64,000 nt of DNA from Shewanella sairae (GTDB lineage Bacteria; Pseudomonadota; Gammaproteobacteria; Enterobacterales; Shewanellaceae): contig NZ_JAKILT010000011.1 in the NCBI RefSeq assembly GCF_023283535.1, positions 55,206-119,205 of the forward strand, in the 5' to 3' direction. The notes under the pieces were generated by a model. The model ran no database searches, had not been told where the DNA came from, and saw only the letters and a list, made by a program, of their open reading frames with translations. Each line of letters starts with the position of its first letter. Position 1 is the stretch's first letter. Shown piece after piece: positions 9,068 to 18,065 of the stretch. Both the position numbers and the translations under genes were made by a program.

Positions 9068-11905
9068 TTAAAGCTTGTAGTTAGCGCCGAGGAAGAATGC
9101 ACGACCGTTAGTGTCGTAGTAGCCGTCGCCATCGTAAACATATGGGTTACGTGGTGGTGCTTTATCAAACGCATTCTTCACACCGAAACGTAGAGAGAAG
9201 TCATCGTTAAAGGCATAAGAACCAGTGAAGTCCCAAACTGTGTGCGATGGAATATCGTTATAGTTGTTGTTCTCTGGCTTCCACTCGTTATCAGCAACAG
9301 CTGAATGACGGTAGTTAGATCTCGCTTCTAAGCTAAGCGCATCATACTTCCAACCTAAGCTAAACATCGCCTTCCAACGTGGGTTTTCATACTCACCTAC
9401 ATCAACTTGTAGATCGTCAGCAAAACCTGTTGGGTTTTTCTCCCACTGTTCTAGGTAAGTCGCGATTAAATGAACACGGAAATCACCAAAGCTGTCAGTT
9501 GGAATGTTGTACTGACTTTCAATATCTAGACCTTTAACGTCAAATGAAGCTGAGTTAATAGGGCTCTGTACGAAGTCTATGATATCGCCAGTCGCTGCAT
9601 CACGAGTAAATAGATCACAATATGGATTATCTAGCGACTCTGAGTCGTAGCAATAGCGTACTGCAGTACCCACTTGAACGTATTCAATTGCCTCAGTGAT
9701 TTCAAATGCCCAGTAATCAACGGTAATTGAGAAACCTTCAAGATAGTTAGGTGTATAAACAGCACCAATTGTATAGTCATTTGAGGTTTCAGGTGTTAGA
9801 TCAGGGTTACCTGCGTTATATCCAGGGTGGTTGCTTAAATACCAAGAATCACTAGGGTTCCAGCCAGCAGGTAAACCTGAAGCTTGACAGTTTTTCTTAC
9901 GGTTATCATCTGGACCAAGCTCTACGTTAATATTGTCACAAACATCGGTAAAGCTAGCAAAAGTTTGACCTGCAGGACTAAACAATTCACCAATGTTAGG
10001 TGCACGTACTGATTTAGACTTAGTCGCACGTAAACGTAAATCTTCAATTGGTGCCCAGTTTAGGCCGATTTTCCAAGCATCGTCTTGACCAGCAGTGCTG
10101 TAATCCATCCAGCGATAAGCAAGATCTAAAGCTAAATCGTAAGCTAGGAACTGATCTGATAAGAGAGGAATGCTAAATTCAGCTGCAAACTCACTAACAT
10201 CATATTCACCACGCATTGGGTTAGCTGTGTTACCAAAAATAGTACCGTCAACTAACGCTTGATCTGGGTTAGTTTCAGACTCTTCTTTACGGTAATCCGC
10301 ACTGAATGCAGCGCTTACATAACCTGCTGGTAAATCAAATAAAGCACCACTAACAACTAGACCCGCACTAGTTTGGGTTGTTTTAGCTGTTTGACCTGCA
10401 CTTGTGCTAACCCAGTTAATTGCTTCTTGGCTAGCTTGATTCTCGCCTAAAAGGTTTAGTGGCACACAGCCTGCTGCGCGAGCATCGGCATCACGACATA
10501 CTATGCTGCCATCGTCTGCAAAAATTGCATCTTTAGCTTGATCATAACGATCGCCCCAAATCTCGCCGCCCCACACAGTCGTTTCTTTTAATTGACCGCG
10601 CTGCGCATGGAAAGAATAATCCCAATCATCACTAATCACACCTTCAATCCCGACAAGGAAACGCATAGTTTCACGGTCTTGATTATAGGTACGGTTACCA
10701 AACTCTCTATCGATACGGTAGAGGTTAAACTGATCCATGCCCGTTTCAGCCATTAGCTGCTTTGTTTCTTCAGGTAAAAATGCGTTATCAGCCTGAATAT
10801 AATTACGAGTGTGGAATACCGGTGTGCTTTCACCATTAGATGAGTAATCTACATAGGTAATTTCACTAAACAACTTATGGTCATCATTGAGTTCATAGTC
10901 GGTATTTAAGGTAAATACCATACGATCGAGTGGGGTACGCACTAGACCGTAATCCACTGGATCATAACCTTCACAGCTAGGACCACAATAGTTGCCATTA
11001 GTACCAGGACCTTCAATTAGACCTTCACCATAGTCAAACTCTTTCATGGCACCGTTTTTATCGAAAGTGTACTGACCGCCATCTCCAGCAAAGAATGTTC
11101 CGGCTTCATTAAGCCAAGATAGTGGCTTACGGCCTTCATAAGGAATACGTGCAGGTGCACCTTCAGAAGTATCAGGATTATAAATACTGGTAACAGGGTT
11201 ATCTAAAAAGTCGCGGTCAGTATTGCGTAACTCTTTTTGTTCTGCATAGGTGAAGTTAAATATCGTAGATAATTTATCATCTAAGAAGTTACCACCTGCA
11301 GTAAGTGAGAACTGACTTTCTTCACCGCCGCTTTGCTCAGGCTGAGTGTAGGAAGCATCAAGCTCAACACCTTGAATATCTTTACGAGTAATAATGTTAA
11401 TTACACCAGCAATCGCATCAGAACCATATACAGCTGATGCACCACCAGTAATCACTTCCATACGGGCAACCATAGCGGTTGGGATAGTATTTAAGTCGAC
11501 AGCAGAATCACCATTAGAACCAGCAACAAAACGACGGCCATTCACGAGAACAAGTGTACGGTCTGAACCTAAACCACGTAAATCGGTTTTGTTTAGTCCA
11601 TTAGCAAAAATAGTATTATTAGAGGTTTCTGGAGAGATACCTACTGTTGATGATGGAAGTTTATTCAAGATATCGGCTACGTTAGTAATACCCATATCCA
11701 TCATTTCTGCACCAGTAATAACAGTAACTGGTGTAGGAGATAACTCCCCTATTCGCTTAATTTTAGAACCTGTTACTTCGATTCTTTCAATACCATCACC
11801 TGACTGTTCTTCAGCATAAGCTACGGCACTTGTCATTAACGCTGCGCTAGAGGTTGCAATCAATGCAACTCTTACAGCATTAGATAAACTGCTTATTGAC
11901 GTCAT
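9068..11905 (-). CDS. large TonB-dependent receptor
   Basis: A 945-residue outer-membrane receptor. The signal peptide (MTSISSLSNAV...AVAYA, about residues 1-31) is followed by a TonB-box-like GIERIEVTGSKIKR. The plug domain has LNKLPSS, GLGSDRTLVLVNGRR and GASAVYGSDAIAGVINIITR, which marks the large peptide/carbohydrate-type receptors common in Shewanella and Alteromonas. The barrel ends LGANYKL. The start ATG at 11905 was preferred over one at 11914 because the AAAGGGA ribosome binding site is correctly spaced only from the former. No Fur-like sequence was seen upstream, unlike the receptor at 1.4-3.4 kb. No linked transporter gives a clue to the ligand. Confidence 0.9.
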   Translation of the reverse strand: MTSISSLSNAVRVALIATSSAALMTSAVAYAEEQSGDGIERIEVTGSKIKRIGELSPTPVTVITGAEMMDMGITNVADILNKLPSSTVGISPETSNNTIFANGLNKTDLRGLGSDRTLVLVNGRRFVAGSNGDSAVDLNTIPTAMVARMEVITGGASAVYGSDAIAGVINIITRKDIQGVELDASYTQPEQSGGEESQFSLTAGGNFLDDKLSTIFNFTYAEQKELRNTDRDFLDNPVTSIYNPDTSEGAPARIPYEGRKPLSWLNEAGTFFAGDGGQYTFDKNGAMKEFDYGEGLIEGPGTNGNYCGPSCEGYDPVDYGLVRTPLDRMVFTLNTDYELNDDHKLFSEITYVDYSSNGESTPVFHTRNYIQADNAFLPEETKQLMAETGMDQFNLYRIDREFGNRTYNQDRETMRFLVGIEGVISDDWDYSFHAQRGQLKETTVWGGEIWGDRYDQAKDAIFADDGSIVCRDADARAAGCVPLNLLGENQASQEAINWVSTSAGQTAKTTQTSAGLVVSGALFDLPAGYVSAAFSADYRKEESETNPDQALVDGTIFGNTANPMRGEYDVSEFAAEFSIPLLSDQFLAYDLALDLAYRWMDYSTAGQDDAWKIGLNWAPIEDLRLRATKSKSVRAPNIGELFSPAGQTFASFTDVCDNINVELGPDDNRKKNCQASGLPAGWNPSDSWYLSNHPGYNAGNPDLTPETSNDYTIGAVYTPNYLEGFSITVDYWAFEITEAIEYVQVGTAVRYCYDSESLDNPYCDLFTRDAATGDIIDFVQSPINSASFDVKGLDIESQYNIPTDSFGDFRVHLIATYLEQWEKNPTGFADDLQVDVGEYENPRWKAMFSLGWKYDALSLEARSNYRHSAVADNEWKPENNNYNDIPSHTVWDFTGSYAFNDDFSLRFGVKNAFDKAPPRNPYVYDGDGYYDTNGRAFFLGANYKL

Positions 11906-12223
11906 TATTAACATTCCCTTTGTTGATTAAGAACCCAATTTCTTTTGATTGAGTTTCTTTTTAACCAGATACCCCAGCTAAATTCAGCAACAAAATTACA
12001 ACTTTATTACTACTCAGTCAACATTTTGTTTCAATTCAAAAAACAAATACCAACATAAGTTTCAGCGCAAACTTATAGATAAAGCTTTAAGCTCGATTCA
12101 AATCACCATTAATTAGCAACATCCATATAAACAAAGCCTTAAGTAATAGAATCAATCAAAAAAAAGGCCGCACTGAGATCCGTGCGGCCCTTTAAAGCAA
12201 TAAATTATTAAGTCTTTACAGCA
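11906..12223. other. gene-free region upstream of the TonB receptor
   Basis: AT-rich intergenic DNA between the NhaC gene and the large TonB receptor, both on the minus strand. It holds the NhaC terminator near 12168-12191 and presumably the promoter of the receptor. No open reading frame with a ribosome binding site was seen. Confidence 0.5.
12161..12197 (-). terminator. terminator of the NhaC gene
   Basis: A GGCCGCAC/GTGCGGCC stem with an 8-base loop lies 30-60 bases beyond the NhaC stop. Read on the minus strand it is followed by a run of T. Confidence 0.8.
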
Positions 12224-13606
12224 TTATGCCATTAGTAAGAAGCCGACAAATGTCATACCCGCCGCAAGCAATGCGTATGGTAATTGAGTCACCGCATGGC
12301 TAACTAAGTTACAGCCAGAGCCTTGAGCGGCTAATACCGTAGAGTCGGAGTAGAAACACGCCTGACTACCAAATGATGATGCCGACAATAACGCACCAAT
12401 CACCAACGGAATATTAGCATCAACAGATTGCGCCAACGGCATAACAATCGGAATTGATACTGCAAAAATACCCCAGCTTGAACCCGTTGCGAATGCCAAA
12501 ATCGACATACTCAGGAAAACCACTGCAGGTAATAATTGCGGCGTCATAAACGGACTTAAGCTCTCAATCACGTACTGCGGCAGCATTAATTTATCGCATA
12601 CATCTTTAAAGATGAAGGCAGCGATAACGGTACCGATTGCTGGCAACATATTCTTAAAGCCATCAATCATTTGCTCCATCATCTCTGACAAAGGCATCAG
12701 CTTTTGTAAACCGTAGTAAGGCAAAGTCACCGCTAATGTGGCAATCAAACCTTTGAGAACGTCGATATCAAAATAAACAGTAAAGCCAACCAATAACAAG
12801 ATGGGTACAAAGAAGTTATGTAGCTTACCGCCCGTTTCAGCGTGTTTAAACTCATCTTCAATGGCTTTAAGCGCATATTCATCTGAAGTTTGTACTTCAT
12901 CTAAGTCCACTTGTTTAATTGCTGGTTCACCTTGAGCTGCGGCCAGCTGCGCTTTTTTCATTGGACCAAACGCAGGCACTATGCCCAAAATAACCAGCAA
13001 TACCATAGCAACGGCAAGCCATGCGTAAAGCATGTACGGAATAGCCTGCATATAAACAGCAATGCCTTGGCCTTCGGCTGCAATGCCGTTATCAACTAAC
13101 AAACCACCAAAGAATACTGCCCAGGTCGATAAAGGAACCAGCACACAAACTGGTGCAGCTGTTGAGTCGACCACATAAGCTAGCATCTCACGTGATACCT
13201 TAAACTTATCGGTTACTCGCTTCATGGTTGAACCAACGGTTAACGCATTGAGGTAGTCATCAATAAAGATAATCGCGCCTAAAATAAAGGTCATAAACAG
13301 CGATGATTTTTGCCCATTGGCAAATTTTAGCGCATAACGACCAAACGCCATTGAGCCACCTGTACGCACAAGTAGAGCAATCAAGGCACCAAAGCCACCA
13401 CAAACTAGAATCAGCCAACCGATGGTTTCATCGGCCATCACCGACAAAGAGGTATCTGCGAAATTAGTTAGCAAATTCTGCGGGTCATACATGACCAAGC
13501 CAACTAATGCTCCGATAATCAAAGAGAGAATTGGGCGGCGTAGCACAATTGCTAACACCAATACCACCACTGGTGGTATAAGACTTAAGGCTGTCGGTTC
13601 TGACAT
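12224..13606 (-). CDS. Na+/H+ antiporter, NhaC family
   Basis: A 460-residue inner-membrane antiporter with about eleven hydrophobic segments. Text such as IFIDDYLNALTVGSTMKRVTDKFKVSRE, PVCVLVPLSTWAVFF and ATGSSWGIFAVSIPIVMPLA is typical of NhaC-type ion transporters. A hydrophilic cytoplasmic loop occupies about residues 215-260. Members exchange sodium for protons, some with an organic acid partner, and act in pH and salt homeostasis, in keeping with a marine host. It is a single-gene unit with its own terminator. Confidence 0.88.
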   Translation of the reverse strand: MSEPTALSLIPPVVVLVLAIVLRRPILSLIIGALVGLVMYDPQNLLTNFADTSLSVMADETIGWLILVCGGFGALIALLVRTGGSMAFGRYALKFANGQKSSLFMTFILGAIIFIDDYLNALTVGSTMKRVTDKFKVSREMLAYVVDSTAAPVCVLVPLSTWAVFFGGLLVDNGIAAEGQGIAVYMQAIPYMLYAWLAVAMVLLVILGIVPAFGPMKKAQLAAAQGEPAIKQVDLDEVQTSDEYALKAIEDEFKHAETGGKLHNFFVPILLLVGFTVYFDIDVLKGLIATLAVTLPYYGLQKLMPLSEMMEQMIDGFKNMLPAIGTVIAAFIFKDVCDKLMLPQYVIESLSPFMTPQLLPAVVFLSMSILAFATGSSWGIFAVSIPIVMPLAQSVDANIPLVIGALLSASSFGSQACFYSDSTVLAAQGSGCNLVSHAVTQLPYALLAAGMTFVGFLLMA

Positions 13607-13969
13607 GCGCTAATGTCCTTATAATAAAGTGCCAAAATGGCAATTAATCACCAAACTTACACAATTATTTGCGAAGTTTAATTGCTGCTCTACCGTTGAG
13701 ATACCTGCCGATACCTTGAATTTTACGGGCAATATTTAGCGCCCTAGTAAAAACATCGCGCAGAAAATAATCCCCATTTGCCCCTGAGTCAATAATAAAT
13801 ATCCCCTGGGAGTGAATTTTTATAGCCCTAGCTTGAAATAAAAGCCCAAACACATGAAAACATTAACTTAAATATCATTAAACTCAACAACAAATTGTAG
13901 ACGTTTTTGACTGAAAAACAGCAAAATCTCAGCAAGAATTAATCAGCTTGGTTGATTTGTGATTAACCG
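13607..13969. other. gene-free region
   Basis: A 363-base intergenic stretch between two minus-strand genes. The only open frame (62 codons, GTG start at 13853) has no ribosome binding site and resembles no family I know. The region probably carries the NhaC promoter near its left end. Confidence 0.4.
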
Positions 13970-14899
13970 CTATTCGCTATCTTCCGACTTAGAAATAAAA
14001 ATACGATTCAAGTCTTGACCCCACAACTGAATAATTTTGCGGTTTTTAGCTTTATTCCAAAAGCACTTTCCTAGCAGAATTATCCCAGCGCCTTCAAAAT
14101 CACGCCGTTCATCTAGGCCGAAACGTTGTTGTAAATCAGCTTTTATGCCTTCTATTGGGATACCTACATCTTGGCTATCTGCCGGGTTTAGCCAAAGCCC
14201 TTCTTTATCGGTATGAGAAATGGTGCCCCAGTACATTCTAGGAGAGCCATTATCGGTTGGAACAGCGTCAGCAAAATTTACGAATAGATTTTTAGCGCGC
14301 CAACGATACTTTTCATCGGTATACACCCAAAGATCTGAACTGGCGAGATCACTGCCGCGCATCAGGCTATGCAAAATTTTCTCAAGCCCTTCTTTAGCAA
14401 TGCGCTTTTCTGGACTAGCTTGAGTTTGCTCTTCAACCTGCAGCGCCGATGCTGGCTGATGAGCCTCTTGTTGCTCAGGCTTTAAAGCCTTAGCCTCAAC
14501 GTGCTTATTTGCAGCGGGCTTATTATCAGTGACCTTAGCAACGACAGTTTTTTTAGACTTATCCGCTTGAGTACTGGCAATACTTGGCCTGCGGCTAAAA
14601 TCAATAATCATGGCGTCACTATCAACTAATAGCTGATTGACCTCGATTGCATGCTGCTCTTCACGCACTTTTGCGGCAGAAGGCTTAAACTCACGACAGT
14701 CGGATTGATGATAACGCGAGCCAAAACAGGCGGCCTTACCATCTTTGGATGCTTTACGATAATAGGCTTTACCCGCACAAACTGGGCACACCAAAACTTG
14801 CCGATATTTTTCAATATCCAGCTCATCGAGTTTTTGAAATTTAAAAACTGAATACGTAATAGGGTTCGATTCATCGAACAAGCATATTGCGTCAAGCAT
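13970..14899 (-). CDS. conserved-looking hypothetical protein with an N-terminal zinc-finger-like motif
   Basis: A 309-residue protein that I do not recognise. The N-terminal part (residues 35-70) holds a Cys/His cluster, CPVC at 38-41, Cys58, His64 and Cys68, spaced like a zinc-binding ribbon. The middle (about 100-165) is a low-complexity linker rich in Lys, Ala, Gln and Glu, probably unstructured. The C-terminal part (about 170-305) looks globular, with many aromatics (LWVYTDEKYRWRAKNLFVNFAD, ILLGKCFWNKAKNRKIIQLWGQ). The layout suggests a nucleic-acid-binding or signalling protein, but that is inference. Codon use looks like the neighbours. It is transcribed alone, divergent from the Cu/Zn exporter. 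Confidence 0.75.
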   Translation of the reverse strand: MLDAICLFDESNPITYSVFKFQKLDELDIEKYRQVLVCPVCAGKAYYRKASKDGKAACFGSRYHQSDCREFKPSAAKVREEQHAIEVNQLLVDSDAMIIDFSRRPSIASTQADKSKKTVVAKVTDNKPAANKHVEAKALKPEQQEAHQPASALQVEEQTQASPEKRIAKEGLEKILHSLMRGSDLASSDLWVYTDEKYRWRAKNLFVNFADAVPTDNGSPRMYWGTISHTDKEGLWLNPADSQDVGIPIEGIKADLQQRFGLDERRDFEGAGIILLGKCFWNKAKNRKIIQLWGQDLNRIFISKSEDSE

Positions 14900-15042
14900 G
14901 ATAACTCTCTCTATTTCATATTTTTTTAATCATAGAGAAGATTAAAGATAACAACAAGATTGAGCATCGACTTGCTCATTTACTTATCAGGCCCCTAAAC
15001 AGCCGAATCACGATTGCCAACTCAACAAAACAAAATCTTTAA

Positions 15043-15136
15043 ATTATTTCCACATTATTCGAAATAATAGTTGACAGTTTCTTAAATCGGACTATTATCT
15101 ACCCAACTTCGTTATTTCGATAATTCCAGAAATAAC
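15043..15136 (+). promoter_or_regulatory. promoter bracketed by two copies of a 26-bp palindromic operator
   Basis: Two perfect inverted repeats of the form RTTATTTC-N10-GAAATAAY lie at 15043-15068 and 15111-15136. Between them is a promoter: TTGACA at 15071-15076, a 16-base spacer and TATTAT at 15093-15098. The operator centres are 68 bp apart. A repressor dimer at each site could block or loop the promoter of the Cu/Zn exporter. The regulator itself is not in this window. Confidence 0.75.
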
Positions 15137-15162
15137 AAATAGAAAATTTTGAGGTAACTATT

Positions 15163-16227
15163 ATGACTCCTGAAATCATGGCTATGGCCAAAGATACTGC
15201 CGGCATGTTTTTGTTTCTTGCTGCAGAATTGACGCTACTATTTCTAGCGATTAGCTATATTGTTGGCATACTGCAAGAATATATTCCGCCAGAAAAAATT
15301 CAGTCAATTCTGAGTTCAAAAAAAGGTAAAGGCTACATCATTGCCGCGTTACTGGGCTCTATTACGCCATTTTGTTCTTGCTCAACCATCCCTTTCTTAA
15401 AAGGATTATTGCGAGCCAAGGCAGGTTTTGGCCCTATGATGGTGTTCTTGTTCTCAAGCCCACTATTAAACCCAATTATCATAGGTCTGTTTATCGTGAC
15501 CTTTGGCTTTAAAGTCGCACTGTTTTACTTTGTTGTGGCTATGGCGGTATCTGTAACAGCGGGTTACGTGCTTGAAAAGCTTGGTTTTGAGCGTTATGTA
15601 AAACCTGAAGCTTATGAAGCTGCTGAACCGTCAAGCTGTGGCACGAGTTGCGGTGATACAGCAAAAGTAGCAGTAAAAGCACAAACCAGTTGCTGCACGG
15701 CACCTAAACAAGAGGCTAAACTAGACGCTGCAGCCGTTGCCGCAGCGACAAGCTGCAACGTACCAAAAGTTGAAGCCACTACAAGTTGCTGTGATTCAAG
15801 CCTTGTAGTGAAAGAGGATAGCCGCTGGATGCGAGTATGGCGCTCAACCTGGAAAGACTTTAAACAAGTACTGCCTTACTTAATGATTGGTATTTTACTG
15901 GGCTCATTTATCTACGGATTTATTCCAACAGATTTAATTGCTAAGTACGCTGGTGAAGGCACATGGTATGCCATTCCGATTGCTGCTGTGATTGGTATCC
16001 CGCTCTACATTCGTGCAGAGGCTGTGATCCCTTTAAGTTCAGCATTAGTGGCTAAAGGTATGGCGTTAGGCTCAGTAATGGCACTGATTATTGGTAGTGC
16101 GGGTGCAAGTTTAACTGAAGTTATTTTGCTGAAATCTATCTTTAAGAATCAAATGATAGCGGCATTTTTAGCAGTAATTTTAGGTATGGCAATCGCAGCT
16201 GGTTACCTATATACGCTAATATTTTAA
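15163..16227 (+). CDS. SO_0444-type Cu/Zn efflux permease
   Basis: A 354-residue inner-membrane permease related to the DUF318/ArsP group and most like the Shewanella SO_0444 Cu/Zn efflux transporter family. Helices cluster in two halves (about 15-155 and 230-354). The first half carries the hallmark PFCSCSTIPF (Cys71, Cys73) and FSSPLLNPIIIGLF. The central cytoplasmic loop (about 175-215) is studded with cysteines (CGTSCGD, TSCC, TSCN, TSCC), a plausible metal-collecting tail. The family exports soft metals from the cytoplasm. A GAGGTAAC ribosome binding site precedes the ATG. The upstream promoter is flanked by twin operators. Confidence 0.85.
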   Translation: MTPEIMAMAKDTAGMFLFLAAELTLLFLAISYIVGILQEYIPPEKIQSILSSKKGKGYIIAALLGSITPFCSCSTIPFLKGLLRAKAGFGPMMVFLFSSPLLNPIIIGLFIVTFGFKVALFYFVVAMAVSVTAGYVLEKLGFERYVKPEAYEAAEPSSCGTSCGDTAKVAVKAQTSCCTAPKQEAKLDAAAVAAATSCNVPKVEATTSCCDSSLVVKEDSRWMRVWRSTWKDFKQVLPYLMIGILLGSFIYGFIPTDLIAKYAGEGTWYAIPIAAVIGIPLYIRAEAVIPLSSALVAKGMALGSVMALIIGSAGASLTEVILLKSIFKNQMIAAFLAVILGMAIAAGYLYTLIF

Positions 16228-16398
16228 TCTCAGCTAAGCATCAACTACAGCAATAAAACGCTGAAAAATGATGCCACAAATTGCTAGTCGCCCGATAAAA
16301 ACGGCGTATAATCGCACTATCTTAACAACGTTATTAATAACGATAATTAAGGTAGTGCTTTTTATTTTAATTGAAGCAGTTTACACAAGGAGATATTG

Positions 16399-16620
16399 AT
16401 GGCTAAACATCAAACCGATACGGCGATTGAACATGAAAGTGGTCGCGGCGTCATAAAAGATAACGCTTTAAAGGCTATCGTTACCAGTTCACTATTTCGA
16501 ACCCGAACGGAAAAGCCGAAAAAAGGCAAAGGGTCGTACAACCGCAAACAACAAAAGGGGCAAAAGCTGAAGGGCTTTGCCCCTTTTGACTATCTGCAAT
16601 TGCCACTTATTGTTTATTAA
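16399..16620 (+). CDS. arfA: alternative ribosome-rescue factor ArfA
   Basis: A 73-residue protein whose core GVIKDNALKAIVTSSLFRTRTEKPKKGKGSYNRK (split here only by position, about residues 18-52) matches the conserved ArfA segment. ArfA binds the empty mRNA channel of ribosomes stalled without a stop codon and recruits RF2 to release the peptide, as a backup to tmRNA. The start ATG at 16399 has an AAGGAGA ribosome binding site; a TTG one codon earlier is unlikely. A TATAAT hexamer at 16308-16313 is a likely -10 element. As in E. coli, the reading frame runs through a strong hairpin (16552-16588) and ends in a hydrophobic tail (LQLPLIVY). The functional protein is expected from truncated, non-stop mRNA and the full-length form to be unstable. 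Confidence 0.88.
   Translation: MAKHQTDTAIEHESGRGVIKDNALKAIVTSSLFRTRTEKPKKGKGSYNRKQQKGQKLKGFAPFDYLQLPLIVY
16552..16588 (+). terminator. in-gene hairpin of arfA (terminator/cleavage site)
   Basis: The left arm 16552-16567 and right arm 16574-16588 form a 15-bp stem with one bulged A and a 6-base loop, rich in GGGGC/GCCCC and ending in CCTTTTG. It lies inside the arfA frame, about ten codons before the stop, where E. coli arfA carries a terminator and RNase III site that makes non-stop mRNA. Confidence 0.8.
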
Positions 16621-17058
16621 TACCGACATACCTCTCTGGTTATTAACCTGCAAACACATCACTAGCTTCCTGCTGACTTATCCTGAATAAAAATCAAGCT
16701 TATTTAGCGATTACTTATTGACTATATTGCATAAGAATTAGACTATGACGATTCGATAACTCAAGGCTACAACACCTTTAAATGACATTATTCATTACCG
16801 CTAATTCGCTAAAACAAAATCTAGCACTGCGACTTAATCGCTGTGTGCTTTGGCTATGTTTATTCGCGGTAAGGTAAGAGTCATTTAGTTAGTTCTCGAA
16901 TTCATACCGCAAAGTGTCACAACGCGGTATGGTCTCTCCCTCTTCCGCCTTGCTCCCTTTCGGTTTAACTAAAGTCGTCATTCAGTTACAGCCTTTGTCT
17001 GTATACGAATGTGAGCCGCTCATGGACGATTAAGCTTGAGCATTGCAAGGAGGATAAT
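16621..17058 (+). other. gene-free leader region with an inverted repeat
   Basis: A 438-base stretch between arfA and the EamA gene. It contains an 8-base perfect inverted repeat, CATACCGC at 16903-16910 and GCGGTATG at 16924-16931, followed by a pyrimidine-rich tract. I recognise no known riboswitch or T-box in it. No coding frame was seen apart from an upstream GTG extension of the EamA gene that lacks a ribosome binding site. Confidence 0.45.
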
Positions 17059-17999
17059 ATGTCTACCGCCGCGTTACCTAGATTAGTTCCAATAGCGTTC
17101 TTAACCGTTGTGTTAGTTTGGTCTACCACCCCGTTAGGCATTGTTTGGAGTAGCGAAAGCATTCACCCCACCATGGCAGTATTGCTGCGCATGCTAATTG
17201 CGCTAGTCTTTGGAGTGATAATTTTATTATTAGCACGTATTCGACTGCCTTGGACATCAGCGGCTTGTAAACTTTATTCATTTTCAGCTATTGGTATTGT
17301 TGGTGGCATGTTGCTCAGCTATTTTGCGGCTAAGTATCTTGCGTCAGGCACTATGTCACTTATTTTTGGGCTGTCGCCACTACTCTCAGGCTTAATAGCT
17401 CAGCGCTTACTTGGCGAAGGTCACTTTGGAGTGACACGAATACTTGCCTTTGCAATGTCATTTACTGGGCTAGCCATTGTTTGTTCTTCTAAGTTATCAA
17501 TTGACGGTGATAGTTGGATAGGGCTGTTATTAGTACTCATTGCTGTGGTGCTATTTAGCTTAAGTGGCGTATTAATCAAAACGGTTAAGATCAATATCCA
17601 CCCACTAGCAAGCACTGTAGGAGCGCTATTGTTTTCAACGCCATTGTTTGCATTGGCTTGGCTTGGCTAATCTTTGATGGCAACCTCGCCATAGAGACGT
17701 GGCAAAGTCGCTCTATATTAGCTGTGGTTTATTTAGGAGTATTTGGATCTTTACTCGGCTTCATTGCTTACTTCTACGTTTTACAGCACCTTGCCCCAAG
17801 CACTGTGGCACTCGTGACATTAATTACGCCTGTATTTGCCATGCTTCTAGGCGCACAATTGAATAATGAAACCTTGAGCCCGTCTTTGATATTAGGTGCA
17901 GGCTTTGTATTAAGCGGCCTCGCCCTATACCAATTTGGTCAGCGTTTATTAAAACTGTTTTGGCAACCCAAATCAGCAAATAGTGCCAACCCGTCATAG
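17059..17999 (+). pseudogene. EamA-family transporter, frameshifted
   Basis: A DMT/EamA-type transporter with ten hydrophobic helices, broken into two frames. The first frame starts at the ATG at 17059 behind a strong AAGGAGG site and stops at 17670 after 203 residues. The second continues to 17999 (FDGNLAIETWQSR...). The break falls in a threefold TTGGC repeat at 17653-17667. Removing one 5-base unit restores ...FALAWLIFDG... and one frame of about 311 residues, the normal length of the family. The first piece holds EamA domain 1 and about half of domain 2, so the gene as written is unlikely to make a working exporter. A sequencing error or a reversible slippage switch are the other explanations. 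Confidence 0.85.
17653..17667 (+). repeat. pentanucleotide tandem repeat TTGGC x3
   Basis: Three exact copies of TTGGC. The number of copies sets the reading frame of the EamA gene: two copies give an intact gene, three give the observed stop at 17668-17670. Confidence 0.9.
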
Positions 18000-18030
18000 C
18001 TGTTAAGCCAGATTTTAACTGCTCATAAAA

Positions 18031-18065
18031 CAACGGCGAGCCTATGTGCTCGCCGTTGCTTTATT
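18031..18065. terminator. terminator between convergent genes
   Basis: A perfect 11-bp stem, CAACGGCGAGC/GCTCGCCGTTG, with a 6-base loop, followed by CTTTATT. It separates the EamA gene from the convergent DUF3465 gene. Confidence 0.8.

Noticed and set aside
9068..11905. Fur control of the large TonB receptor
   Set aside because: No sequence close to the Fur consensus was seen in 11906-12223; the receptor type is also used for non-iron ligands.
13665..13853. 62-codon open frame on the minus strand in the gap after NhaC
   Set aside because: GTG start, no ribosome binding site, no family resemblance and unremarkable composition.
16903..16931. Possible riboswitch in the EamA leader
   Set aside because: Only one short inverted repeat is visible; no core motif of a known riboswitch class could be found, so it is listed only as a leader region.
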